Shown piece after piece: positions 43,493-51,560 of a stretch of DNA of 64,000 bases. The stretch lies in contig CAIPAY010000134.1 in assembly GCA_903863195.1 (NCBI GenBank), forward strand, positions 48,658-112,657, in the 5' to 3' direction. The notes under the pieces are model-generated. The model saw nothing but the letters and a program-made list of their open reading frames with translations. It made no database searches and was not told the DNA's origin. Position 1 is the first letter of the stretch. Every line of letters begins with the position of its first letter. The position numbers and the translations under genes were made by a program. The DNA comes from an uncultured Holophagaceae bacterium (lineage in GTDB: Bacteria > Acidobacteriota > Holophagae > Holophagales > Holophagaceae).

Positions 43493-46297
43493 ATGCTCCC
43501 CTCCGACTCCGAGTCCTCTGACGCCACCAGCCCCAGGTCCCCCGACCTGCTGCGGCTTGCGCCCGGCACCGAGGTCGGCCGCTTCCAGGTCCGGAACCTG
43601 CTGGGCCAGGGCGGCATGGGGGCGGTCTACCTGGCCTGGGATCCCGTGCTCGAGCGGAAGGTCGCGCTCAAGGCCCTCCGCCTGGGGCATGACGGACAGG
43701 TGGCCACCACGGGTCGGTTCCGCCGGGAGGCCATGGCCCTGGCCCAGCTCAACCACGGCAACGTCTGCCAGGTGCATGACTGGGTCGAGGCGCGCGACAG
43801 CGCCTTCATCGCCATGGAGTTCATCGAGGGCGAGACGCTGCTGGCCGCGGCTCCGCGCATGGACCTGCGCCAGAAGCTGCAGGCACTGCGGTCCATCGCC
43901 CATGCCCTGGAAGCTGCGCACGCCAAGGGCATCGTCCACCGGGACCTGAAACCCAGCAACGTCATGCTCGACGCCTCGGGTCAGGTCAAGGTCTTGGACT
44001 TCGGCCTGGCGCGTCTGGTGGACGAGAGCAACTCCGGCGTCCAGCTGACGACCGGCCCTGTGCCCAACCTCATGGCCTTGAAGGGTGGCGCCGCTGCCGG
44101 TCAGACGGGGGGAGCTGCCGGGCTTCCGCTGGACGAGGAGCTGACCAACCCGGGATCGACTTCGACACCTACGCCGCCGCCCTGGGGAGAGCTCACGGAA
44201 GTGGGCACCTTCATGGGCAGCCCCACCTATGCCTCTCCGGAGCAGATGCGGGGGCGGCGGGTCGGATCCTCCAGCGATGTGTTCTCCCTGGGAGTGGTGG
44301 CCTGGGAGCTGTTGCTGGGGGATCATCCCTTCCCCGGGGAAGGCCAGGCCCGGATGGTAGCCACCATCGACGGCCGGGCCAAGACCCTGCGGGGCCGCAA
44401 GCTCCCGCGAAAGATCGCGGCGCTGCTGCGCGCCATGCTCCGGAAGGACGCCCAGAAGCGCCCCAGCGCGAACGAGGTGGCGGCGATCCTGTCCCGCTAC
44501 CTGACCCGCACGCCGGCGATCTGGTGGGCCGCGGGGAGCATGGCCGCCCTCCTGCTCCTCGCCGGCCCCGCCTACTTCTTCTTCGGTCGCAGCATCATCG
44601 CGGACATGGGCCAAGAGCACGCCCCCCGCATGGCCATCATGCCCATCCGCAACCTCACGGGGGATTCCACCCTGGATGCCATGGTGGGCGTCGGCATGAC
44701 GGAGTTGCTGGCCAACGCCCTGCAGGGCTCCCACCGCCTGGCCGTGGTGGAATCCGAGGCCGTCAGTCGGGCCATCACCGGCTTCCGGCTGAACACTGCC
44801 GAGGCCCAGGAACCTGCCGGGCAGACACGGATCGCCCAGGCCCTGGGCGTCCGCCTCCTCTTGCGGGGCACGCTGAGCCTGGATCCTTCGAGCCCCGCGC
44901 ACCTGCTCACCTACGAGCTGGTCGATCAGGCCGGCCGGGCGCGGGTCTCGGGGGTCGTGAAGGCGCCCCGGACCGGCGCCTTCGCCCCCTATGCCCTGGT
45001 GGATCCCGCGGCTCACGACCTGCTGCGGAAGGTGGATCCCCTGCGGTCCAGCGCCACCCGGACCCAGCCCATCCCGCCGGAAGTCTTCTCCACCTACGCC
45101 AGCGGGAAGTCCCTGTTCCTGAAGGGGGACTTCAAGGGCAGCGAGCCCTTCCTGCGCGAGGCCGCCATGCAGGCACCGGGCTTCTCCAGCGCGGTCTCCG
45201 GCTATGCCGCCTGCCTCCGCCGCCTGGGCCGGGAGCAGGCTCCGGCCGTGGCCAACTGGGCCCTCATGTCCGCCCGGGCCACCGGTGACCGCTGGGCCGA
45301 GGGTCGCGCCCTGGGGCTGCAGGCCTATCTGGCCAAGGATCTGGGCCGGCTGGACGAGGCCCAGCGGCTGCGGGAAGCCTCCCTGGCCATGGCGCTCGAG
45401 ATCGGCGACCGGGATGGGCAGACCATCGCCTACAACCACCTGGGGCTCATCGCGGCGGAGCGAGGCCAGATCCGAGAGGCCGAGGGCTTCTACGACCGCT
45501 CTCTGAAGCTCAGCCAGGAGACGGGCGACCAGTTCTACCTGTCGCTGGCTCAGAACAACCTGGCGAACCTGGCCCTGAAGGGCGGCGACCTTGGCACGGC
45601 GGCTGGGCTCTACCACAACAACCTGAAGCTCCATCAGGGCCTGGGCAACCGCTGGGGTGAGGCCCTGGCCCTGAACAACCTGGGTGTCATTGCGCTCATG
45701 ACGCGGGACCTGCCCGGCGCCGAGAGCCTGCTGACCCGGGCCCTGGCTGCCCGGGAGTCCGTGGGCGACCAGAACGGTCAGATCTCCTGCCTCCGGAACC
45801 TGGGCATCCTGGCCCAGATGAAGGGCCAGCTCCCGGAATCCGTGGCCCTCCATGGCCGGGCCCTGGCGAAGGCCAAGACGGTGGGGCTCCGGACCGTCGA
45901 GGCAGAGTGCCAGTTCTATGGCGCGGAAGTGGAGCGCCTCCAGCGTCACTTCAAGGAGGCCCGGGTGGGCTACCAGCGGGTGCTGGAGCTGCTGCCCGTC
46001 GGCGTCACCCCCGGGGTGCGGCGGGATGCCCAGGCGGGCCTTGCCGAGTGCCTGCTCCGGCAGTCCCGCCCCGATGCCAAGGAAGCGGCGAATCTGCTGG
46101 CGCAGATCCCCTCGGGGAGCCTGGACTCGCCCTACGTGCATCGGGCCCTGGCCTGGTCGGCCCTGCTCGCGGGCCAGAGGGAGGTGGCGCTCCAGGAAGT
46201 GGCCAAGGCCCTGGCCGACCCCAAGCGGCAGGCCCCCGAGACCCGGGCCGAGCTCGACCAGGTGCGGGCGGAGCTCCTGGCCGGAGGAGGCCGCTAG
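43493..46297 (+). CDS. Membrane Ser/Thr kinase with TolB-like and TPR regions
   Basis: A 934-residue protein. The kinase domain (29-340) has GQGGMGAVY, the ATP lysine K60, HRDLKPSNV with catalytic D151, and DFG at 169-171. The activation segment carries an unusual insertion of about 50 Gly/Pro/Thr-rich residues (about 178-235) before MGSPTYASPE. A transmembrane helix lies at about 342-365. Outside it comes a TolB/FlgO-like region (MAIMPIRNLTGDSTLDAM, about 380-520) and then TPR repeats (YNHLGLIAAERG, NNLANLALKGG, NNLGVIALMTR, about 560-900). The layout resembles the sensor kinases abundant in Acidobacteria. Ligand and substrates are unknown. Confidence 0.9.
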   Translation: MLPSDSESSDATSPRSPDLLRLAPGTEVGRFQVRNLLGQGGMGAVYLAWDPVLERKVALKALRLGHDGQVATTGRFRREAMALAQLNHGNVCQVHDWVEARDSAFIAMEFIEGETLLAAAPRMDLRQKLQALRSIAHALEAAHAKGIVHRDLKPSNVMLDASGQVKVLDFGLARLVDESNSGVQLTTGPVPNLMALKGGAAAGQTGGAAGLPLDEELTNPGSTSTPTPPPWGELTEVGTFMGSPTYASPEQMRGRRVGSSSDVFSLGVVAWELLLGDHPFPGEGQARMVATIDGRAKTLRGRKLPRKIAALLRAMLRKDAQKRPSANEVAAILSRYLTRTPAIWWAAGSMAALLLLAGPAYFFFGRSIIADMGQEHAPRMAIMPIRNLTGDSTLDAMVGVGMTELLANALQGSHRLAVVESEAVSRAITGFRLNTAEAQEPAGQTRIAQALGVRLLLRGTLSLDPSSPAHLLTYELVDQAGRARVSGVVKAPRTGAFAPYALVDPAAHDLLRKVDPLRSSATRTQPIPPEVFSTYASGKSLFLKGDFKGSEPFLREAAMQAPGFSSAVSGYAACLRRLGREQAPAVANWALMSARATGDRWAEGRALGLQAYLAKDLGRLDEAQRLREASLAMALEIGDRDGQTIAYNHLGLIAAERGQIREAEGFYDRSLKLSQETGDQFYLSLAQNNLANLALKGGDLGTAAGLYHNNLKLHQGLGNRWGEALALNNLGVIALMTRDLPGAESLLTRALAARESVGDQNGQISCLRNLGILAQMKGQLPESVALHGRALAKAKTVGLRTVEAECQFYGAEVERLQRHFKEARVGYQRVLELLPVGVTPGVRRDAQAGLAECLLRQSRPDAKEAANLLAQIPSGSLDSPYVHRALAWSALLAGQREVALQEVAKALADPKRQAPETRAELDQVRAELLAGGGR

Positions 46298-46317
46298 AAG
46301 CCAGCGATGCTTGTCGC

Positions 46318-46620
46318 TCAGGCCGGCTTTGGCTTCGCCCTGGGCGGCCCCACCAGCCGACGGGCCACGGCCTTGAGGTCGTCCTCCGGAGCCAGGTGAT
46401 GGCGGCTCTCGCACCTATCCTGCTTCAGGGTCACGCAGACGCGGCCCAGGGGGCAGTTCAGCAGGCAGTGCTCACGGACGATCTGGAGCCCCTGAAGCCG
46501 CTTCCGGTTCAGCAGCAGCAGGGCAAGACAGCGCAGGGCCTCAGTCATGGCCCGGCCCTTCCGGGGGTGGCGCAAAGCCCGGCGCTCGCAATCGGCGCAG
46601 ATGGTGAGGACGGGATGCAT
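46318..46620 (-). CDS. DUF1636-like cysteine-rich protein
   Basis: A 100-residue protein with C8 and C11 (ICADCERRA) and C52, C56 and C62 (EHCLLNCPLGRVC), spaced as in DUF1636, a thioredoxin-fold ferredoxin-like family often encoded near metal or cobalamin genes. The extra C31 and C70 are not part of the usual set. A 2Fe-2S or other metal centre is possible but unproven. The start is preceded by a strikingly AT-rich stretch (46621-46650). It is downstream of a PaaG-like gene on the same strand. Confidence 0.6.
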   Translation of the reverse strand: MHPVLTICADCERRALRHPRKGRAMTEALRCLALLLLNRKRLQGLQIVREHCLLNCPLGRVCVTLKQDRCESRHHLAPEDDLKAVARRLVGPPRAKPKPA

Positions 46621-46679
46621 AGAAATAATAAATTAATACAATGCCGACAAAATTCAAGTCCCGGCGGGCTCGGGCCGGC

Positions 46680-47468
46680 CTAGGTGAATCGGGGCGCCCG
46701 CTTCTCCAGGAAGGCGGCCAGCCCCTCCCTGGCATCCGGATGGCGCATCGCGGCCTTCATCTGGGCGCCCTCGGCCTCGAGGCGGCTGCGCAGGCTGTCC
46801 GCATCCAGCCCCTGGTTTCGCAGCACCGACGCCTTGATGCGGGCGAAGGTCACTGCGGGGCCGGCGGCAAGGCGGCGGGCCAGGCTCTCGGCCTCGGCGT
46901 CCAGCTGGTCCGCCGGGACGATCCGGTTCACCAGGCCCAGCTCCAGAGCCCGGCTGGCGCCCAGGGTGTCCCCGGTGAGCATCAGCTCCGCTGCCACGGA
47001 GGCGTTCAAGAGCCGCCCCAGCATCACGCTGCCGCCCCAATCCGGGTGCAGGCCGATCTTCACGAAGGCCATGCTGAAGGCGGCCTCGGGGGTGGCCAGG
47101 CGCAGGTCCGCCCCCAGCGCGAGGCTCATGCCGGCGCCCGCCGCCGGGCCCTGGACCACGGCCACCACGGGCCGGGGCAGGGTCGCCAGGCCCCAGGCCA
47201 CGAAGGCGCCGAGGTCCAGCAGAGCCTCCATCTCCGGCCAGCGGCCCTCGGCCAGGGCCTTGGCCATCCAGCCGATGTCGCCTCCGGCGCAGAAGGCCCG
47301 GCCGGCGCCGCGCAGCAGAAGCACCTTCACGCCGGGCTCCGCCGCCTTGGCCAGGGCCTCCTCGAAGCCCTCCTTCATCTCGGGCACCAGGGCGTTCAGG
47401 CGATCGGGCCGGTCCAGCGTCAGTGTGGCGACGCGGTCAGAGATCTCGAAGCGGATGGGTGCGGACAT
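46680..47468 (-). CDS. Enoyl-CoA hydratase/isomerase family protein, PaaG-like
   Basis: A 262-residue crotonase-fold enzyme. The oxyanion-hole segments are FCAGGDIGWM and GPAAGAGMSLALGAD. In place of the usual hydratase QPEI glutamate it reads AFVKIGLHPDWGG, as in PaaG-type isomerases that open the epoxide of phenylacetyl-CoA degradation (PaaG has KLGLIPDCGG). A 2-(1,2-epoxy)phenylacetyl-CoA isomerase or other ring-shifting role is therefore likelier than simple hydration. No other paa gene is near. The ATG at 47468 is preceded by TGGAGTCCCC. Confidence 0.85.
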   Translation of the reverse strand: MSAPIRFEISDRVATLTLDRPDRLNALVPEMKEGFEEALAKAAEPGVKVLLLRGAGRAFCAGGDIGWMAKALAEGRWPEMEALLDLGAFVAWGLATLPRPVVAVVQGPAAGAGMSLALGADLRLATPEAAFSMAFVKIGLHPDWGGSVMLGRLLNASVAAELMLTGDTLGASRALELGLVNRIVPADQLDAEAESLARRLAAGPAVTFARIKASVLRNQGLDADSLRSRLEAEGAQMKAAMRHPDAREGLAAFLEKRAPRFT

Positions 47469-47482
47469 GGGGACTCCAGCGA

Positions 47483-48229
47483 TCAAAGGCGGCGGGGCTG
47501 AAGGGCCCTCACGAAGGCCGCGAAGAGGTCCCGGGCGGCTTCACCAGCGGGACCCTTGAGGCCCACGAGGTTCTCCGGATGCCACTGCACGCCGAAGACC
47601 CAGCGGGAGGGATCCCGGGCCTCGAGAGCCTCGACGAGGGGACCGGTTTTCGGATGGACGGTGTCCAGGTGCCAGCCCACGGCCACCAGCTCCGGCGCCA
47701 CCTGCCTCACGGCCTGGTGGTGGCGGCTGTTCACCAGGAACACGTCCTCGCCCAGCAGCGCCCGCAGCCGCGAGCCCGGCGCCAGCTGCACACGGTGGCG
47801 CATCTCCGGATGGTCCTGCGTGCCGTGCTGGTGGCGGGTGGGATCGCAGTCGTAGTACTCCGGCACATGCTGGATCATGCTGCCACCCAGGGCCACGTTG
47901 AGGATCTGCTCGCCGCGGCAGATGCCGAGGATGGGCAGGTTCCGCTCCCAGGCCGCCCGGATCAGCGGCAGCTCGAAGGCGTCCCGGTCCTCGTCCACGT
48001 CGGCCTCGTCATGCACGGCATCCGAGCTTTCCCAGCAGCGGGGGTGGATGTCCGAGCCGCCCGTGAGTAGCAGGCCGAGGGCCCCATCCAGGTCGGGCAG
48101 GGGATCCCCGGGCGCCAGGAGGCAGGGCTCCGCAGCCCATCCAGCAGCTTTGAGGGCGGGAAGATAATGCTTCACCGCGCCTGACTTGTTTCTGCAGCTC
48201 ACGAGGAGGTTTGAGTTGGCACTTGACAT
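47483..48229 (-). CDS. Class I glutamine amidotransferase-like hydrolase (peptidase C26)
   Basis: A 248-residue cytosolic hydrolase of the gamma-glutamyl-GABA hydrolase (PuuD) group. LLLTGGSDIHP starts the fold, ILGICRGEQILNVALGG gives the nucleophile C104, and GVQWHPENL the catalytic His and Glu. Such enzymes cleave gamma-glutamyl amides in polyamine or related catabolism. It is divergent from ssb. It overlaps no neighbour and has a weak ribosome site. Substrate uncertain. Confidence 0.88.
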   Translation of the reverse strand: MSSANSNLLVSCRNKSGAVKHYLPALKAAGWAAEPCLLAPGDPLPDLDGALGLLLTGGSDIHPRCWESSDAVHDEADVDEDRDAFELPLIRAAWERNLPILGICRGEQILNVALGGSMIQHVPEYYDCDPTRHQHGTQDHPEMRHRVQLAPGSRLRALLGEDVFLVNSRHHQAVRQVAPELVAVGWHLDTVHPKTGPLVEALEARDPSRWVFGVQWHPENLVGLKGPAGEAARDLFAAFVRALQPRRL

Positions 48230-48314
48230 GGGTTTCGCTCGCGGGAATCCTCATCACCCTACCACCCCCTCAGATGGTCTGAGTCGACGGTGCGGCGGAG
48301 AGCTCCGCTGATCT

Positions 48315-48321
48315 AAGGAGG
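48315..48321 (+). promoter_or_regulatory. Strong ribosome binding site of ssb
   Basis: A full AAGGAGG five bases before the ssb ATG, the strongest Shine-Dalgarno seen in the window; it fits a highly translated housekeeping protein. Confidence 0.8.
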
Positions 48322-48326
48322 ACATC

Positions 48327-48779
48327 ATGTCCGGTTCACTGAACAAGGTTCTGCTCATCGGCAACCTCGGGCGCGATCCCGAGCTGAAATCCACGCCCTC
48401 GGGCCAGCAGGTCGCCCGGTTCTCCGTGGCCACCACCGAGACCTGGAAGAACCAGGCCGGGGAGAAGCAGAGTAAGACCGAGTGGCACAACATCGTGGTC
48501 TGGGGCAAGCAGGCCGAGATCGCCGAGAAGTACCTGCGGAAGGGCAAACAGGTGATGATCGAGGGCCGCATCCAGTACCGCGAGTACACGGACCAGGCCG
48601 GCGTCAAGAAGACCGCCTGCGACATCCGCTGCGATAACTTCGTCATGCTGGGTCGCATGGATGACAGCGGTCCCCGGGACGGCGGCTACAGCCGCGGCGG
48701 CGCCCAGGAGGCCGAGGACCACGGCGCTCCCAGCCCTGCCGCCGGCGGCAGCTTCCCCGACGACGACATTCCGTTCTAG
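48327..48779 (+). CDS. ssb: Single-stranded DNA-binding protein
   Basis: A 150-residue SSB. The OB fold runs from SLNKVLLIGNLGRDPELKSTPSG through GEKQSKTEWHNIVVWGKQAEIAEKYLRKG to about residue 110, and the acidic tip DDDIPF at the C-terminus is the conserved protein-interaction tail. It coats single-stranded DNA in replication and repair. It is a single gene with a strong ribosome site and followed by a perfect hairpin. It is divergent from the C26 hydrolase. Confidence 0.97.
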   Translation: MSGSLNKVLLIGNLGRDPELKSTPSGQQVARFSVATTETWKNQAGEKQSKTEWHNIVVWGKQAEIAEKYLRKGKQVMIEGRIQYREYTDQAGVKKTACDIRCDNFVMLGRMDDSGPRDGGYSRGGAQEAEDHGAPSPAAGGSFPDDDIPF

Positions 48780-48809
48780 GGGATTGTTCCGCCGAGGCGA
48801 TCGGCACGG

Positions 48810-48842
48810 CTTCAAAACGGCGCCTCTGGCGCCGTTTTGAAG
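48810..48842 (+). terminator. Perfect 15-base-pair hairpin after ssb
   Basis: CTTCAAAACGGCGCC pairs fully with GGCGCCGTTTTGAAG around TCT. The A/T half of the stem gives a T-run in the 3' arm (CCGTTTTG), like a bidirectional intrinsic terminator. It begins 30 bases after the ssb stop. Confidence 0.6.
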
Positions 48843-48860
48843 TTCATAAGGGATTCTCTT

Positions 48861-48911
48861 GGCGGCGAAGCCGCCTATCTCCAAACGGGGCCCGCAGGGC
48901 ACCGTTTGGAG
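48861..48911. repeat. Two further tandem palindromic hairpins
   Basis: GGCGGC-GAA-GCCGCC lies at 48861-48875 and CTCCAAACGG ... CCGTTTGGAG at 48879-48911, with an inner GCCC-GCA-GGGC stem. The second repeats the plan of the ssb hairpin (CAAA(A)CGG outer arm, GCC inner arm), suggesting a repeated extragenic palindrome. Confidence 0.55.
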
Positions 48912-48956
48912 CAGGCGCGGCAGAGAACGCCCCTCGGAGAAACCGAGTCCCTGCGT

Positions 48957-48962
48957 TAGAAT
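48957..48962 (+). promoter_or_regulatory. TAGAAT -10 box of the ABC-F gene
   Basis: TAGAAT 23 bases before the chosen ATG, the same hexamer as at both tRNA genes. It supports the start at 48985 rather than upstream in-frame codons at 48859 or 48961. Confidence 0.45.
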
Positions 48963-48984
48963 GATGGGTTCGGGAGTAACCGCC

Positions 48985-50610
48985 ATGCTTGCTGTGCAGA
49001 ACGTCACCATGCGCTACGGCGCGAAGATCCTGTTCGAGGATGTCACCACCACCTTCAACCCCGGGCGGCGCTATGGCCTGTCGGGGCCGAACGGGTCGGG
49101 CAAGTCCACGTTCATGAAGATCCTCTCGGGTGAGCTGGAGCAGCAGATGGGGAACGTGATCCGTCCCCGGAAGATGGGCATCCTGCGCCAGGACCAGTTC
49201 GCCTTCGACGAGTTCCGGGTCATCGACACGGTGATCATGGGCAACGCGGGCCTCTGGAAGGCGCTGCAGGAGCGGGACGCCATCTACGACAAGGCCGAGA
49301 TGACCGACGAGGATGGCATGCGCGTCGCCGAGCTCGAGGGCGTGGTGGCCGACGAGGATGGCTACACCGCGGAGAGTGACGCCGCCGTGCTGCTGGACGG
49401 TCTGGGCATCCCCGAGGCCCTGCACGGGCGCAAGATGGGCGAGCTGCAGGGCGGCCAGAAGGTGCGTGTGCTGCTGTCCCAGGCCCTCTTTGGCAACCCC
49501 CAGGCCCTGCTGCTGGACGAGCCCACCAACCACCTGGACCTGGACTCCATCCACTGGCTTGAGGAGTTCCTCAGCCGCTACAAGGGCACGGTCATCGTCA
49601 TCTCCCACGACCGTCACTTCCTCAACAACGTCTGCACGCACATCGCCGACATCGACTACCAGACGATCATCCAGTACACGGGCGGCTACGACGACATGGT
49701 CATGGCCAAGATCCAGGTGCGGTCGCGCATCGAGTCCGACAACGCCCAGCGCGAGAAGAAGATCGCCCAGCTCAATGAGTTCATCCAGCGCTTCGCCGCG
49801 GGCACCCGCAGCAGCCAGGTGAACAGCCGCCGCAAGGAGGTGGAGCGCCTGCAGCCCAGCGACCTGGCCCGCAGCAACATCCAGCGCCCTTTCATCAAGT
49901 TCAACCTCAACAAGCCCGGGGGCCGCTACGCCCTGGAGTTCGAGGGTGTGAAGAAGGGCTACGACACCGACAAGGACGGCACCGGCGGCCGCCACGAGGT
50001 CATCAAGGGCTTCTCGGCCATGGTGCAGCGGGGCGAGAAGGTGGCCCTCATGGGCCGCAACGGCATCGGCAAGACCACGCTGCTGAACGCCCTGCTGGCC
50101 AACGCGCCGCAGGTCACCGAGCTGGGTCTGAAGCTGGACGGCGGCGAGGTGAAGTGGGGCCACGAGGCCAACGTGGGCTACTTCTCCCAAGACTTCGCCG
50201 AGAGCATCCCCAAGGGCTACGAGCTGGTCACCTGGCTGCACCAGTTCGACCCCGAGGCCACCAAGGAGCAGATCCGCGGCATCATGGGCCAGATGCTCTT
50301 CCGTGGCGAAGAGGGAAACAAGATGACCGATGTGCTCAGCGGCGGCGAGTCCTGCCGCCTGCTGTTCTGCAAGCTCATGCTGCAGAAGCCCAACATCCTG
50401 GTGCTGGACGAGCCCACCAACCACCTGGACCTGGAGGCGGTCATCGCCCTCAACGATGCCCTGCAGCGCTACGAGGGCACCATCCTCTTCGTGACCCACG
50501 ACGAGGACATCATCGACGAGGTGGCCACCCGCATCTGGCACCTCACCGATGACGGCATCGAGGACTTCCAGGGGACCTACGCGGAATACAACGCCCCCAC
50601 GGGACGCTGA
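48985..50610 (+). CDS. ABC-F family ATPase (YbiT/EttA-like)
   Basis: A 541-residue soluble protein with two ABC domains and no membrane part. Walker A motifs are GPNGSGKST and GRNGIGKTT, signatures LQGGQKVRV and LSGGESCRL, Walker B motifs LLLDEPTNHLDLDS and LVLDEPTNHLDLEA. The linker between domains (PtIM, about 250-320) is of YbiT-like length. ABC-F proteins act on the ribosome, in translation control or antibiotic protection. The ATG at 48985 follows GGGAG. A housekeeping YbiT role is likelier than resistance. Confidence 0.92.
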   Translation: MLAVQNVTMRYGAKILFEDVTTTFNPGRRYGLSGPNGSGKSTFMKILSGELEQQMGNVIRPRKMGILRQDQFAFDEFRVIDTVIMGNAGLWKALQERDAIYDKAEMTDEDGMRVAELEGVVADEDGYTAESDAAVLLDGLGIPEALHGRKMGELQGGQKVRVLLSQALFGNPQALLLDEPTNHLDLDSIHWLEEFLSRYKGTVIVISHDRHFLNNVCTHIADIDYQTIIQYTGGYDDMVMAKIQVRSRIESDNAQREKKIAQLNEFIQRFAAGTRSSQVNSRRKEVERLQPSDLARSNIQRPFIKFNLNKPGGRYALEFEGVKKGYDTDKDGTGGRHEVIKGFSAMVQRGEKVALMGRNGIGKTTLLNALLANAPQVTELGLKLDGGEVKWGHEANVGYFSQDFAESIPKGYELVTWLHQFDPEATKEQIRGIMGQMLFRGEEGNKMTDVLSGGESCRLLFCKLMLQKPNILVLDEPTNHLDLEAVIALNDALQRYEGTILFVTHDEDIIDEVATRIWHLTDDGIEDFQGTYAEYNAPTGR

Positions 50611-50630
50611 CGGATCAGCGTCCCGTGGGG
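50595..50630. terminator. Bidirectional terminator between ABC-F and cytochrome genes
   Basis: CCCCACGGGACGCTGA pairs perfectly over 16 bases with TCAGCGTCCCGTGGGG around CGGA. The 5' arm includes the ABC-F stop codon. It lies between converging genes, so it can serve both, although neither side has a clear U-tract. Confidence 0.6.
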
Positions 50631-50640
50631 CCTGGCCTGG

Positions 50641-51453
50641 CTACAGCTTGATCTTCTGGTGGCCCTTGAGGCTCAGGGTCTCGTCCGAGTGGCAGGGCGC
50701 GCAGGCCTGCTTCGAGCGCATGTTCTCCATGGGGCCGCCCTTCTCGTGGCAGCCCATGCAGGTCTTCGTGCGGGGATCCACGGCAGATGCGGGGGCGAAC
50801 TTCCCGGCGGCCTGGTCGTTCAGCAGCATGGCGCACTTGTGCGCGACGGCGGCCGTCAGCACGCCGCAGCGCTCCTTGCGCTCCGGGGAGTATGCCTTCT
50901 TGCCGGAGGCCTCGCACCACTTGGCGATGGAGGGATGGCACAGGGGCGATCCGGCCACGCTAGGCACATTCTTGAACTTCATGCCCTTGGGGGCAAAATC
51001 CGGCAGCGCCACGCTCTGATACCAGCGGTAGAGCTCGTCGATGACAGGTTCCGGGTTCGCGCTCAGCACCTGGATGGCCGCCGCGCAGCCGTTGAGGCTG
51101 CCGCAGAGGGTGCCCCAGCCGTGCACGCCGCCCATGCCGTAGATGAACATCTCGAAGGGGAAACCTTTGTAGGGATCCCCCAGCTTGTCGGCCACGGAGC
51201 CCACGATCGCCTCGAAGGTTCCGTACATGCAGTGCCCCTTGGCGTAGGCATCGAAGGCGCGCTGGCCCACGGCTTCCGGATCCAGGGTCTTGTAGGGCCA
51301 GGGCAGGCGGGCCATGGTGCCTTTGGGGGCCGGGGTGGTCGGCTCGGAAGTGGCTCCTCCCAGGGCCTTGGTGGCACCACCCAGGGCCACGGCCCCTCCG
51401 ATGCCCGCCAGGAAACCCAGCGCTTGTCTGCGGTCGATGGTTCGGTTGCTCAT
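50641..51453 (-). CDS. Tat-exported split-Soret-like cytochrome (C_GCAxxG_C_C family)
   Basis: A 270-residue exported protein. The N-terminus (TIDRRQALGFLAGIGGAVAL) is a twin-arginine signal. The middle has cysteines in KGHCMYGTF and TLCGSLNGCAAAI (C117, C123), the C_GCAxxG pattern, and CHPSIAKWC, ERCGVL and HKCAM follow. Two heme c motifs, CMGCH (232-236) and CAPCH (251-255), end the protein. Split-Soret cytochromes of Desulfovibrio have this plan. A periplasmic electron-transfer role is likely; the partner is unknown. The ATG at 51453 has GGAGGA seven bases upstream. Confidence 0.85.
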   Translation of the reverse strand: MSNRTIDRRQALGFLAGIGGAVALGGATKALGGATSEPTTPAPKGTMARLPWPYKTLDPEAVGQRAFDAYAKGHCMYGTFEAIVGSVADKLGDPYKGFPFEMFIYGMGGVHGWGTLCGSLNGCAAAIQVLSANPEPVIDELYRWYQSVALPDFAPKGMKFKNVPSVAGSPLCHPSIAKWCEASGKKAYSPERKERCGVLTAAVAHKCAMLLNDQAAGKFAPASAVDPRTKTCMGCHEKGGPMENMRSKQACAPCHSDETLSLKGHQKIKL

Positions 51454-51494
51454 GCTGCACTCCTCCGGAAGCGTAGATGACTCACGCGTCACCA

Positions 51495-51524
51495 ATGCTA
51501 GGAGGCTTGGCATTTGTCTTTCAA
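51495..51524 (-). promoter_or_regulatory. Likely promoter of the cytochrome gene
   Basis: TTGAAA (51519-51524) and TAGCAT (51495-51500) are separated by 18 bases and lie about 40 bases before the ATG. The near-palindrome AATCTTAAGTGATT just upstream (about 51541-51554) could be an activator site. Confidence 0.45.
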
Positions 51525-51560
51525 TCTCGAATTTCAGCCAATCTTAAGTGATTAGGGCAT

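Noticed and set aside
43385..46414. A 1,009-residue minus-strand frame over the Ser/Thr kinase
   Set aside because: Antisense shadow of a gene with intact kinase and TPR motifs.
48223..48251. TTGACA upstream of ssb as its -35 box
   Set aside because: It overlaps the start codon region of the facing C26 gene and the -10 position (AATCCT) is poor.
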